DNA from: JBDRDD01 sp043821115
Lineage (GTDB): Bacteria > CAYTYR01 > UBA6262 > DAOVJB01
Direction of reading: 5' to 3'
NCBI GenBank assembly: GCA_043821115.1
Contig: JBDRDD010000032.1
Span: 1 to 64,000 of the forward strand
DNA length: 64,000 bases
Positions within the stretch are counted from its first letter, which is position 1; each line of letters starts with the position of its first letter. This document shows, piece after piece, positions 9,677 to 17,851 of the stretch. Made by a program: the position numbers and the translations under genes. A model generated the notes under the pieces. It was not told where the DNA came from and made no database searches. It worked only from the letters and a program-made list of their open reading frames with translations.

Positions 9677-11110
9677 ATGGTGCAGGATATAAAATTTGGG
9701 ACAAGCGGTTATAGGGCTATAATATCTGACGGTTTCACATATGAGAGCGTTAAAATTGTTACCCAGGCAATAACCGAGCATATACGCTTTAGGGCCAATA
9801 AGAGCCAGCAGCATAAAGTTATAGTCGGCTATGACACGAGATTTCTCTCTGATGAATTCGCCCGGTGCTCAAGCCAGGTTCTGGCGGCAAACGGAGTAAA
9901 GGTCTTCCTGACCAAGCGCGATGTCCCAACGCCTACCGTGGCATATGAAATAGTAAAGAAAAAACTTGACGGGGGTATTATATTTACGGCAAGTCACAAC
10001 CCGGCCCAGTATAACGGGATAAAGTTCTCAGCGGCCTGGGGAGGGCCTGCTTTGCCTGAGACCACCTCGGACATAGAAAAAAGAGCCCGCAGGATTATTA
10101 AAAGTAAAACAGTTCCGAAAATGATGGATTTTGAACAGGCGAGGAAGAAGGGGTTGATAAAACAGATTGACCCGCGCGGCGATTACATGAAACGCATAGC
10201 TGAGCTTGTAGACATAGATGTTATTAAAAAGGCGAAGCTGAAGGTGGTAGTGGACCTGCTCTATGGTACTGGCAGGGGATATCTTGACACGTTCTTAAAA
10301 GAGGCCGGATGTCGAACCACCGTTCTTCATGACTGGAGGGATGTTCTTTTCGGCGGGTCTTCTCCTGAACCTGCTCTTAAGAACTTGGCAGAGATGCTTA
10401 AAATAATGAAAAAGGACCGTTATGATATAGGGCTCGGTACTGACGGGGATGCGGACCGTTTCGGTATTGTTGACATAAACGGCACCTTTATTTCACCAAA
10501 TGAAGTGCTCGCTCTTCTGGCGGATTATCTTATAACTACAAGAAAACTTCGCGGTGTTGTGGCGCGCTCTGTAATGACAAGTTCTTTTGTTGATGCAGTG
10601 GCCCACAGTCACGGTGTCGGTGTAAGGGAAACCCCTGTCGGGTTTAAGTATATCGGACAGATACTTGTTAACGAGGATATGGTGATAGGCGGGGAAGAAA
10701 GCGGTGGATTAACAATCCATGGACACGTGCCTGAGAAGGACGGTATGCTGGCATGTCTTTTAATGGCTGAGATGGTAGCCGTTAAGAAAAAAAGCGTATC
10801 AGCAATATTAAGTGATCTTTACAAAAAAGTAGGTATATTTATCTCTGACAGGATAAACCTGGGACTTGATGAGAAGAAAATGGAAGCGCTAAAACTCAGC
10901 CTGAAGAAGAACCCTCCGTCTAAGATAGGTGGTTTAAGGGTAGATGAGCTTATAACCGTTGACGGGTTCAAGTTCGTTTTGGAGGATAAGAGCTGGGTTG
11001 GGATAAGGCTTTCCGGGACAGAGCCTGTTGTGAGGGTATACCTTGAAGCCAACAGCAGGAAGAATATGGTCCGGTTAAAGAAAGCGGCCCAAAAACTCTT
11101 AAGGGTATAA
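9677..11110 (+). CDS. Phosphomannomutase / phosphoglucomutase, intact
   Basis: The 477-aa protein is a complete alpha-D-phosphohexomutase, with all four loops present. The phosphoserine loop is FTASHNPAQYNGIKFS near 105, the metal loop GTDGDADRFG near 255, the sugar-specificity loop GGEESGGLTIHGH near 340, and the phosphate loop RLSGTEPVVRVYLEA near the C terminus. It interconverts hexose 6- and 1-phosphates, supplying hexose-1-phosphate to the upstream nucleotidyltransferase. Specificity for mannose versus glucose cannot be read with certainty; the neighbouring guanylyltransferase and DPM1-like enzyme favour mannose. The stop is 9 bp before the ATG of the next gene. Confidence 0.92.
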   Translation: MVQDIKFGTSGYRAIISDGFTYESVKIVTQAITEHIRFRANKSQQHKVIVGYDTRFLSDEFARCSSQVLAANGVKVFLTKRDVPTPTVAYEIVKKKLDGGIIFTASHNPAQYNGIKFSAAWGGPALPETTSDIEKRARRIIKSKTVPKMMDFEQARKKGLIKQIDPRGDYMKRIAELVDIDVIKKAKLKVVVDLLYGTGRGYLDTFLKEAGCRTTVLHDWRDVLFGGSSPEPALKNLAEMLKIMKKDRYDIGLGTDGDADRFGIVDINGTFISPNEVLALLADYLITTRKLRGVVARSVMTSSFVDAVAHSHGVGVRETPVGFKYIGQILVNEDMVIGGEESGGLTIHGHVPEKDGMLACLLMAEMVAVKKKSVSAILSDLYKKVGIFISDRINLGLDEKKMEALKLSLKKNPPSKIGGLRVDELITVDGFKFVLEDKSWVGIRLSGTEPVVRVYLEANSRKNMVRLKKAAQKLLRV

Positions 11111-11119
11111 ACCTTGAAT

Positions 11120-12538
11120 ATGAAGAAAACTTTCTGGATAGTTCTGGGTGTTGTAACGCTTATCAGAATAATTATGATAACTTTCCTGGGCCTGGGTGAT
11201 GATGAAGCTTATTACTGGGTTTGGGGCAATAATCTGGCTCTTAGTTATTATGACCACCCGCCTATGGTCGGCTACCTCATATGGTTTTTGACCTGGATAT
11301 TCGGTAACACGTATTTTGCGGTTCATTTGGGAGCGCTTTTGTGCGTTACTGGTTTTACTGTTATGATATATTTCTGGGCGAAGGAGATGTTTTCTGAAGA
11401 TGAGGCCGCCTGGTCCGCCTTGCTGTTTATCTTTATACCTATATTCTTTATCGGGGGTATAATAATCGCTCCGGACAGTCCGCTGGGCCTGTTCTGGGTC
11501 TTGTCACTTTGGCTCATCTGGCGTGCTTTGAAACATAAGAAGTCATATTACTGGTATCTGGCTGGAATTACGTCGGGGCTGGGGGCTCTTAGCAAATACA
11601 ACGCACTCTTAATTCCGTTTGTTATTTTCATATACCTTGTTTTTTCACCTGAGCACAGGTTCTGGCTGAAGAAAAAAGAGCCATATATATGTTTTGTTCT
11701 GATGCTTATCGCGTTTTCACCAGTTGTGGTCTGGAATCTTCAAAACCAAATGGAATCTTTCGGGTTCCAGTTTGAATCCAGGCACCACGGAGGTTTTTCT
11801 TTAATAAGGTTCCTGGTTTTTGTAGGCGGACAGCTGGTCTATTTTACACCCCTGGCTTTTATCGGTTTCTACAACATGCTAAAAGGCGGCTTAAGAAACA
11901 AAGACTGGAACATCAGGTACCTGTTCTACACGTCTTTTCCTGTTGTTCTTTTGTTTGCAATGGTCAGCTTTTTTTCACCGTCGTTTAAGCCTCATTGGCC
12001 TGCTTTTGGTTACATAGGCAGCTTTATAGCTGCCGCGGTGGGTATAAAAGCCAGCAGAAAAATGAAAAAGACTTTCATAATTAATATTTTCATATATTCT
12101 GCTTTGCTTGCGATTTTAATAGTGCATTCTTTTTACCTTATACTGCCTATAGACCCAAAACAGGATATTACAAATGATTTGTATGGCTGGAAGGAGCTTG
12201 GAGAAGAGATAAAGGCATTACAGCAAGAATCGTCCCGGGAGACATTCCTTCTTGCCGAACGCTATCAGACAGGGGCTCCACTTAGTTTTGCGTCCCTTGA
12301 GGAAGTTTGGGTATTGCATCCCACAAGGAAGACAGGGTACCAGTTCTGGCAGCGAGAAGAGGCTGTAGCAGGAAAAGACGCTCTTTACTTTACCCACAGC
12401 AGGTATTTTACTCCGCCGGATGAGATCTATAAGTTCGGCGAGCTAAAGTGGAAGAAGGAAATCCCCGTATACCGCAATGGTAAAGCGGTACGCATGTTCT
12501 ATATTTACTATCTAAGCGAATTCGGAGGTGTCAGATGA
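11120..12538 (+). CDS. GT39-family (PMT_2/ArnT-like) membrane glycosyltransferase
   Basis: The 472-aa multi-span membrane protein has the first periplasmic loop signature LGDDEAYYWVWGNNLALSYYDHPPMVGY. It carries the acidic DDEAYYW and YYDHPP motifs of the dolichyl-phosphate-mannose-protein mannosyltransferase / ArnT superfamily. Such enzymes take a sugar from a polyprenyl phosphate on the outer face of the membrane and move it to a lipid or protein. About ten hydrophobic helices and a soluble C-terminal region (about 355-472) are visible. I chose ATG 11120; a TTG two codons earlier is possible. It overlaps the PAP2 gene by ATGA and lies two genes from the DPM1-like synthase that could supply its donor. 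The acceptor is unknown. Confidence 0.82.
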   Translation: MKKTFWIVLGVVTLIRIIMITFLGLGDDEAYYWVWGNNLALSYYDHPPMVGYLIWFLTWIFGNTYFAVHLGALLCVTGFTVMIYFWAKEMFSEDEAAWSALLFIFIPIFFIGGIIIAPDSPLGLFWVLSLWLIWRALKHKKSYYWYLAGITSGLGALSKYNALLIPFVIFIYLVFSPEHRFWLKKKEPYICFVLMLIAFSPVVVWNLQNQMESFGFQFESRHHGGFSLIRFLVFVGGQLVYFTPLAFIGFYNMLKGGLRNKDWNIRYLFYTSFPVVLLFAMVSFFSPSFKPHWPAFGYIGSFIAAAVGIKASRKMKKTFIINIFIYSALLAILIVHSFYLILPIDPKQDITNDLYGWKELGEEIKALQQESSRETFLLAERYQTGAPLSFASLEEVWVLHPTRKTGYQFWQREEAVAGKDALYFTHSRYFTPPDEIYKFGELKWKKEIPVYRNGKAVRMFYIYYLSEFGGVR

Positions 12539-13143
12539 AATATTACCGTCTTTTATGGGTTGAGCTTCCAAGGGTGAGGGAAAAAGTGCTCTGGGCGATC
12601 GTCGTAATGTTAATAGGTTTTATCTTTCATTTTATGCCTGAAGTTGAGATAAAGATATTCCAGTATATAAACGGCCTTCATGTTCCGTGGCTTGACACGA
12701 TCATGCTTCCCATTGGATACCTGGGAGACGGTGTGATTCTGGTTGTTTTAATAATTGCTCTCGGGCTTACAAGAGGCTGGAAGGAGATGTTAAGGGCCGC
12801 TGCAATAGTTATACTGGCCGGGATAATAGTGCAGACAGTTAAGCATTTCTACGATACACCAAGGCCCGCGGCAATTCTTGCGAATATTCACACGCTGGGT
12901 CCTGTGTTTAAGAACCATGCGTTTCCTTCAGGGCACACAGCCGGTGCTTTTGCTTTCGCGACATATTTAAGTCAGAAGGTGTACGCCCTCAAACTTGAAC
13001 CTTGGCTTATAGCGGGGCTGGTCGGTCTCTCGCGCATATACGTCGGCGGACATTTCCTCGGGGATGTTATAGTCGGAGCGGGTGTAGGTTATCTTGTTGC
13101 GGTAGTTGTTATGCGCAAGGATTACATATGGCCCAAAATCTAG
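12535..13143 (+). CDS. PAP2-superfamily membrane phosphatase
   Basis: The 202-aa protein has about six membrane helices and the complete three-part PAP2 signature: KHFYDTPRP, PSGHT (in FPSGHTAGAFAF) and SRIYVGGHFLGDVIVG. Enzymes of this type dephosphorylate lipid pyrophosphates such as undecaprenyl diphosphate, phosphatidylglycerophosphate or lipid A. Position between a polyprenyl-phosphate-dependent GT39 gene and a DPM1-like gene suggests recycling of the polyprenyl carrier, though this is inference. It overlaps the upstream gene by 4 bp and the downstream gene by 16 bp, so the three genes are tightly coupled. Confidence 0.88.
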   Translation: MKYYRLLWVELPRVREKVLWAIVVMLIGFIFHFMPEVEIKIFQYINGLHVPWLDTIMLPIGYLGDGVILVVLIIALGLTRGWKEMLRAAAIVILAGIIVQTVKHFYDTPRPAAILANIHTLGPVFKNHAFPSGHTAGAFAFATYLSQKVYALKLEPWLIAGLVGLSRIYVGGHFLGDVIVGAGVGYLVAVVVMRKDYIWPKI

Positions 13144-13832
13144 TTGTAATACCCACATATAACGAGAAAGATAATATTGCCCAGCTCGTGCAGCAGGTGA
13201 TAAAGCTCCCCGAAGGCTTTGATGTTCTAATAGTTGATGATAACTCCCCTGACGGTACGGGAGCTCTTGCTGAAAGACTCGCTCAGGACAACAAGTGTGT
13301 CTTCGTTATTCACCGCAAGGGGAAGATGGGACTTGGCACCGCTTACCGGGAGGGATTCGCTTTCGCGTTAAGGGAAGGCTTTGAGCATGTGATAGAAATG
13401 GATGCGGATTTCTCTCATGACCCTCGCTATCTTCCGGAATTTATTAAGAAGTTCAAGGAAGGTTATGATGTTGTAATAGGTTCACGTTATATAACCGGTG
13501 GCGGGATAAGTAACTGGGCCCAGAACAGAAAAGCCTTAAGCAAGTATGCTAACATGTACGCTCGTTTTTCAACAAGACTTCCTGTTATGGACACAACAGG
13601 AGGGTTTAACGGCTTCAAGCGCCAAGTGCTTGAGGCGATAGATATAAATACACTTCGTTCAAATGGATATGCTTTTCAGATAGAGGTTAAATACAGGGCG
13701 TGGAAAAAGGGATTCCGCCTTGTGGAATTCCCGATAGTGTTTTCAGAGCGCACACGCGGTTACTCCAAGATAGGAAAGGGCATAATATGGGAGGCCCTGT
13801 GGGGTGTCTGGCGGCTTCGCCTGGGGAGATAG
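13128..13832 (+). CDS. DPM1-like polyprenyl-phosphate mannosyl/glycosyltransferase (GT2)
   Basis: The 234-aa soluble GT2 enzyme starts MAQNLVVIPTYNEKDNI. It carries VDDNSPDGTG, the catalytic MDADFSHDP and the C-terminal FSERTRGYSKIG typical of DPM1/polyprenol monophosphomannose synthases. It should move mannose (or a related sugar) from a nucleotide sugar to polyprenyl phosphate at the inner face of the membrane. There is no membrane tail, as in short DPM1 types. I chose ATG 13128: the upstream in-frame extension overlaps PAP2 and is Cys/Arg-rich without family resemblance. Product flow from the mannose genes to this enzyme and then to the GT39 transferase is coherent. Confidence 0.88.
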   Translation: MAQNLVVIPTYNEKDNIAQLVQQVIKLPEGFDVLIVDDNSPDGTGALAERLAQDNKCVFVIHRKGKMGLGTAYREGFAFALREGFEHVIEMDADFSHDPRYLPEFIKKFKEGYDVVIGSRYITGGGISNWAQNRKALSKYANMYARFSTRLPVMDTTGGFNGFKRQVLEAIDINTLRSNGYAFQIEVKYRAWKKGFRLVEFPIVFSERTRGYSKIGKGIIWEALWGVWRLRLGR

Positions 13833-13861
13833 ATACTAAATAAAAGGAGGAAGTGCAGTCG

Positions 13862-15175
13862 ATGGCAAAGATCAAGGAAGTGAAAGGAAGAGAAATTCTG
13901 GATTCAAGGGGTAACCCTACGGTTGAGGTTGATGTTATTCTTGAGGGCGGGATATGTGGTAGGGCTGCTGTTCCATCAGGGGCTTCAACCGGTGAGCATG
14001 AGGCTGTTGAGCTTCGTGACGGTGACAAGAAGAGATATCTTGGCAAAGGAGTCAAAAAGGCTGTTGGCAATGTTAACACTGCTATTGCAGACGGCATAAA
14101 AGGCATGGAAGCATCCGAGCAGAAGGCAATAGATGAGAAAATGATAGCAGTCGATGGCACGCCGAACAAAGCCAAGCTCGGGGCAAACGCAATTTTAGGA
14201 GTCTCTATTGCATGCGCCAAGGCAGCCGCAAAGGAAAAGAACAAGCCCTTATACAAATACATCGGGGAGGAAGTTCGTCAGCAGGTTACCGGAAGCAAGA
14301 CACAGCAATACACACTTCCTGTTCCCATGATGAATATAATTAACGGCGGGTTGCATGCGGACAACAACGTCGACCTTCAGGAATTCATGGTAATGCCATG
14401 CGGAGCTAAGAGTTTCAGCGAAGCGTTAAGAATGGGTGCTGAGGTATTTCATAATCTAAAAAGTGTACTTAAGTCAAAGAAATACAATACGGCTGTCGGA
14501 GATGAGGGCGGTTTTGCACCTAATCTTTCTTCAAATGAAGAGGCTCTAGAAGTAATAATGGAGGCTATAAAGAAAGCGGGATACACGCCGGGCAAGGATG
14601 TCTATATAGCACTTGACCCGGCATCTAGTTCATTCTACAAGGACGGCAAATATGTGCTCGACGGTGAGAAGGACAACAAGGTCAAGGATGCCAGGGGTAT
14701 GGTTGATTTCTACAAGAACATCGTGAAAAAATATCCCATTGTATCAATAGAGGATGGTCTCGCGGAGGATGATTGGGATGGATGGAAGGGTATGACCGAA
14801 GAGCTGGGTAAGAAGATACAGATCGTAGGGGATGACCTATTTGTTACCAATACCAAGCGCTTAAAAGAAGGCATAGACAAGGGTGTGGGAAACTCTATTC
14901 TTATTAAGCTCAATCAGATTGGGACATTAACGGAAACACTCTTAACAATTGATATGGCGAACAAAGCCGGCTACACCTCTGTCATATCACACCGCTCAGG
15001 TGAAACCGAGGATGCCACAATAGCTGATTTAGTGGTAGGTATGGCGACAGGTCAGATCAAGACGGGTTCTGCTTCGAGAACAGACAGGATAGCAAAGTAC
15101 AACCAGCTGCTTCGTATAGAGGAAGAACTGGGTGATCAAGCTGTTTTTCCAGGATTGAGTGTATTTAAGAAGTAG
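13862..15175 (+). CDS. eno: Enolase
   Basis: The 437-aa protein interconverts 2-phosphoglycerate and phosphoenolpyruvate. It has the enolase N-terminal pattern REILDSRGNPTVEVDV and GASTGEHEAVELRDGD. The metal and active-site segments are also present: GDEGGFAPN, SIEDGLAEDDWDGW, GDDLFVTN, LIKLNQIGTLTET and SHRSGETED. A GTG three codons earlier is only 2 bp from the AAGGAGG box (13844-13850), whereas ATG 13862 has an 11-bp spacing, so ATG is preferred. It is followed by ftsB, a gene order also found in gammaproteobacteria. Confidence 0.97.
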   Translation: MAKIKEVKGREILDSRGNPTVEVDVILEGGICGRAAVPSGASTGEHEAVELRDGDKKRYLGKGVKKAVGNVNTAIADGIKGMEASEQKAIDEKMIAVDGTPNKAKLGANAILGVSIACAKAAAKEKNKPLYKYIGEEVRQQVTGSKTQQYTLPVPMMNIINGGLHADNNVDLQEFMVMPCGAKSFSEALRMGAEVFHNLKSVLKSKKYNTAVGDEGGFAPNLSSNEEALEVIMEAIKKAGYTPGKDVYIALDPASSSFYKDGKYVLDGEKDNKVKDARGMVDFYKNIVKKYPIVSIEDGLAEDDWDGWKGMTEELGKKIQIVGDDLFVTNTKRLKEGIDKGVGNSILIKLNQIGTLTETLLTIDMANKAGYTSVISHRSGETEDATIADLVVGMATGQIKTGSASRTDRIAKYNQLLRIEEELGDQAVFPGLSVFKK

Positions 15176-15201
15176 ATATATATATTAAAGGCAGGCATGA
15201 G

Positions 15202-15516
15202 ATGGCATCAAGGAGCAAGAAGAAAAATAGGGGATATATAGTACTTTTTGTCATATTTGCCGTAATGCTCGGTATACTTCTTTTCGCTAACAAGACATGG
15301 TTTCGACTGCTATCCCTTTACAGGGATGCCAGTACTTTGAGGGAGGAAATCGCTAGCGTAAAGAAAGAGAACAAGGAACTGGAGCAGGAAATAAAGCGTC
15401 TTGAGACGGACTATGAATATGTGGAGAAGATTGCCCGGGAAGAGCTCGGCATGGTAATGCCAGGCGAAATAGAGTATAGGTTTGTTCCTCTTGGAAGGGA
15501 TAAAGAGAAAAAATAA
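15202..15516 (+). CDS. ftsB: FtsB/DivIC-like septum formation initiator
   Basis: The 104-aa protein has a short basic cytoplasmic tail, one transmembrane helix (about 12-28) and a heptad-patterned coiled coil (about 42-72). The tail segment YVEKIAREELGMVMPGEIEY matches the conserved end of the FtsB/DivIC family. These bitopic proteins bridge FtsL and FtsQ in the divisome. Location directly after eno supports FtsB rather than a generic coiled-coil protein. A candidate promoter for the tRNA genes starts right after its stop. Confidence 0.85.
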   Translation: MASRSKKKNRGYIVLFVIFAVMLGILLFANKTWFRLLSLYRDASTLREEIASVKKENKELEQEIKRLETDYEYVEKIAREELGMVMPGEIEYRFVPLGRDKEKK

Positions 15517-15519
15517 CTA

Positions 15520-15548
15520 TTGACAATATCCAGAAATTTATATAGTAT
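15520..15548 (+). promoter_or_regulatory. Candidate sigma70-type promoter for the tRNA cluster
   Basis: TTGACA (15520-15525), a 17-bp spacer and TAGTAT (15543-15548) lie about 38 bp before tRNA-Leu. The region between is AT-rich. No other start signal for the tRNA genes is visible. Confidence 0.55.
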
Positions 15549-15585
15549 TAAAGACACTTTGTTTTATATTAAGACGATCTATTTC

Positions 15586-15671
15586 GCCGGGATGGCGGAA
15601 TTGGCAGACGCTGTGGACTTAAAATCCACTGAGCCTAAACGCTCGTGCCGGTTCAAGTCCGGCTCCCGGCA
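15586..15671 (+). tRNA. tRNA-Leu (anticodon TAA)
   Basis: All four arms fold. The acceptor pairs GCCGGGA with TCCCGGC, the anticodon stem GTGGA/TCCAC encloses loop CTTAAAA (anticodon TAA), and the T stem is GCCGG/CCGGC. A long class II variable arm (GAGC/GCTC) fits leucine. The discriminator is A and no CCA is encoded. Confidence 0.96.
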
Positions 15672-15734
15672 TTGATAAGTCTGGAAAGATTTTTGTTCTT
15701 TCGCGCTTTAATACATAGGTGTATATGGAAATGA

Positions 15735-15808
<74 letters not shown>

Positions 15809-15823
15809 TTTTTTTTGCCCTGC

Positions 15824-15897
15824 GGCGGCGTAGCTCAGTTGGTCAGAGCAGGGGAATCATAATCCCCGTGTCGTAGGTTCGAGTCCTACCGCCGCTA
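15824..15897 (+). tRNA. tRNA with CAT anticodon, elongator Met (or Ile2)
   Basis: Acceptor GGCGGCG pairs with CGCCGCT with a terminal G-T wobble. The D arm is GCTC/GAGC, the anticodon stem GGGGA/TCCCC encloses loop ATCATAA, and the T stem is GTAGG/CCTAC. The anticodon is CAT and the acceptor end is paired, so this is not the initiator. Elongator methionine is most likely; a lysidine-modified isoleucine tRNA cannot be excluded by eye. No CCA is encoded. Confidence 0.85.
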
Positions 15898-15912
15898 TTT
15901 TTGTTTACATAA

Positions 15913-15938
15913 CCCTAGCTTGGCTAGGGCTGTTTTTT
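15913..15938 (+). terminator. Intrinsic terminator after the tRNA cluster
   Basis: CCCTAGC (15913-15919) and GCTAGGG (15923-15929) form a 7-bp GC-rich stem, followed by CTGTTTTTT. It ends the tRNA transcript and is followed at once by the promoter for pilC. Confidence 0.85.
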
Positions 15939-15940
15939 GC

Positions 15941-15969
15941 TTGACAAAGTCGTTGGGTTAGTATATTAT
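15941..15969 (+). promoter_or_regulatory. Candidate sigma70-type promoter for pilC
   Basis: A consensus TTGACA (15941-15946) is separated by 17 bp from TATTAT (15964-15969), about 50 bp before the pilC start. Confidence 0.65.
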
Positions 15970-16018
15970 CTTATTATAAAAATACTCCTTTAAAATATAT
16001 TGTAGGAGAGAACCTCTG

Positions 16019-17254
16019 ATGAACTTTGACTATAAAGTGCGTAACATTCGGGGAAATGTTATAAGTGGGACCATAGATGCCAAGGATCGCAAAAGTGTAA
16101 TTGACAAGTTGCGTTCACAGAAGTTCATAATACTTTCAGTAGCGGAGAAAAAAAGCTCCGCCATTGACGGTCTCCTGGGTGTGTTGAGAGGTGGAAAAGA
16201 GAAAAAAGGCAAGGTAAAGCTAAAACACGTAGTGACTTTCAGCCGACAGCTTTCCACCCTTGTTAATGCCGGGATCCCCATAGTCCAGGGGTTAATAATC
16301 CTCAACGAGCAGATGGAAGACAAGAGGATGAGGGAAGTCGTAGGGGAGGTTAAGAGTGACGTGGAGAGCGGTTTGTCCATAGCGGAAGCTCTCTCCAGAC
16401 AACCAAGGGCTTTTACAGGTTTGTATGTAAGCATGGTACGCTCAGGTGAAGCCGGAGGTGTGCTTGATATTATTCTCGACAGGCTTTCAGGATACCTTGA
16501 AGCCAGTCAGAGGTTGCGTGGCAAGGTAAAGGGCGCTCTGGTATATCCTGCGGTTGTTTCTTTTGTAGCCACAGGAGTGACGGTATTTCTTTTAACGGTT
16601 GTGATCCCTGCTTTCAAGACGGCGTTTAAGAGTTTCGGTGCCGAACTGCCTCTTCCTACAAAAGTCCTAATCGGTATAAGCGAGTTTGCCCAGACATATT
16701 TCTTCGTTGGTGTTATAGGTATTGGCGTAATTGTTGCCTTGTTTATGAAATTCATTAAAACGGAAACGGGAGCCATGAAATTTGATACCTTTGTATTAAA
16801 AGTTCCCATGTTTGGCAGCCTTCTAAGGAAGGTTGCTGTTGCCAAGTTTACCAGAACGCTGGGAACACTTGTGAAGAGTGGTGTGCCCATACTCGAGGCG
16901 CTTGAAACTACAGCCAAAACATCCGGCAACAAGGTCATAGAAAAAGCCATTTTGAGTGCCCGCACCAGCATCAAGGAGGGTGAGAGGATATCCGGGCCAT
17001 TGAAGAAAAGCGACGTGTTTCCACCTATGGTCATACAGATGATAACGGTAGGAGAGGAAACAGGAGCCCTGGATACCATGCTTACAAAAGTAGCTGATTT
17101 TTACGATCAGGAAGTGGATGTCGCCATAGGAGGCCTTACATCCATGATAGAACCTGTTATCATAGTTGTAATGGGTGTCGTGATCGGTGCGATCGTGGTA
17201 GCCATGTTTATGCCTATGTTCGAACTTGGAAACCTTGTGTCAGGAGGAGGTTAA
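16019..17254 (+). CDS. pilC: Type IV pilus / type II secretion inner-membrane platform protein PilC (GspF)
   Basis: The 411-aa protein has two tandem T2SF domains. The first holds FSRQLSTLVNAGIPIVQGL (near 75) and the membrane pair around 170-240; the second holds FTRTLGTLVKSGVPILEALE near 280. A final hydrophobic helix lies near 380-400. An N-terminal segment (FDYKVRNIRGNVISGTIDA) is typical of PilC rather than short archaeal forms. It is the inner-membrane platform that works with the assembly ATPase. It is not next to the other pilus genes: pilT is 24 kb and pilMNOPQ 30 kb downstream, and no assembly ATPase or pilin gene lies in the window. It appears monocistronic, with its own promoter and terminator. 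Confidence 0.93.
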   Translation: MNFDYKVRNIRGNVISGTIDAKDRKSVIDKLRSQKFIILSVAEKKSSAIDGLLGVLRGGKEKKGKVKLKHVVTFSRQLSTLVNAGIPIVQGLIILNEQMEDKRMREVVGEVKSDVESGLSIAEALSRQPRAFTGLYVSMVRSGEAGGVLDIILDRLSGYLEASQRLRGKVKGALVYPAVVSFVATGVTVFLLTVVIPAFKTAFKSFGAELPLPTKVLIGISEFAQTYFFVGVIGIGVIVALFMKFIKTETGAMKFDTFVLKVPMFGSLLRKVAVAKFTRTLGTLVKSGVPILEALETTAKTSGNKVIEKAILSARTSIKEGERISGPLKKSDVFPPMVIQMITVGEETGALDTMLTKVADFYDQEVDVAIGGLTSMIEPVIIVVMGVVIGAIVVAMFMPMFELGNLVSGGG

Positions 17255-17267
17255 CCCTATAAAGAGG

Positions 17268-17297
17268 TTGCGTTTTATTTAACCTTTATGGTATAAT
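17268..17297 (+). promoter_or_regulatory. Candidate promoter for the rimP-nusA-infB operon
   Basis: A perfect TATAAT (17292-17297) is preceded by TTGCGT (17268-17273) at an 18-bp spacing. The predicted start point falls at the edge of the hairpin that ends pilC, so the transcript would begin with that stem-loop. Confidence 0.5.
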
Positions 17298-17302
17298 AAA
17301 AC

Positions 17303-17328
17303 AAAGAGTGGGGAAACCCACTCTTTTT
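17303..17328 (+). terminator. Intrinsic terminator after pilC
   Basis: GAGTGGG (17306-17312), loop GAAA, CCCACTC (17317-17323), then TTTTT. It is a strong hairpin for transcripts coming from pilC. It lies just downstream of a TATAAT box, so for the rimP promoter it would be a 5' leader hairpin rather than a terminator. Confidence 0.85.
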
Positions 17329-17344
17329 GCTTGAGGTGTTTTAT

Positions 17345-17851
17345 ATGAGCATAAACAGTACATTGAGAAGTTCTATCGAGAATCTAGTCGCAAGAAAAGC
17401 CCTTGAGCTTTTTGATGTCACCCTAGGCAGGGAAAAAGGAAAAATATTTCTTCGTATATTCATAGATAGAAAACAGGGTGAAGTTACGATTGGCGATTGT
17501 GAGAGTGTGAGTAGTGCCGTTAGAGAACTCCTTGAGGGCAATGATTATATACAGGACAAGTATTACCTGGAGGTGTCTTCTCCTGGGCTTAACCGTCCTC
17601 TGCGCAAACTTGCTGATTTTAAGCGTTTCGCGGGACGTATAGTTAAGATGACCCTGCGTGAGCCATTGGATATTGTGCCTCTTTCAAGACACATTAAAGG
17701 CAGGATCAAGGCAGTTCAGGGGAGTATCGTTATAATTGAGCAGGATAAAGGAAAAAATCTCAACATAGAATATTTAAGTATAAAAAAATCACATCTTGAG
17801 GTAGAATGGGGAGGATGTAGCGGTAGTAGTGAAAGGAGAGAAGTAATGTGA
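17345..17851 (+). CDS. rimP: Ribosome maturation factor RimP
   Basis: The 168-aa protein assists 30S subunit maturation. Family features seen are LGREKGKIFLRIFIDRKQGEVTIGDCESVSSAV in the N-terminal alpha/beta domain and DKYYLEVSSPGLNRPLRKLADFKRFAG at the domain junction, followed by an SH3-like C-terminal domain. I chose ATG 17345, which has a GAGG site about 8 bp upstream; an in-frame TTG at 17327 lies inside the terminator T tract. The stop overlaps the nusA GTG. The order rimP-nusA-infB-rbfA-truB is the classic bacterial operon. Confidence 0.93.
   Translation: MSINSTLRSSIENLVARKALELFDVTLGREKGKIFLRIFIDRKQGEVTIGDCESVSSAVRELLEGNDYIQDKYYLEVSSPGLNRPLRKLADFKRFAGRIVKMTLREPLDIVPLSRHIKGRIKAVQGSIVIIEQDKGKNLNIEYLSIKKSHLEVEWGGCSGSSERREVM

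Noticed and set aside
13002..13127. N-terminal extension of the DPM1-like gene (about 42 residues)
   Set aside because: It overlaps PAP2, is Cys/Arg-rich and lacks family resemblance. The MAQNLVVIPTYNE start fits the family.
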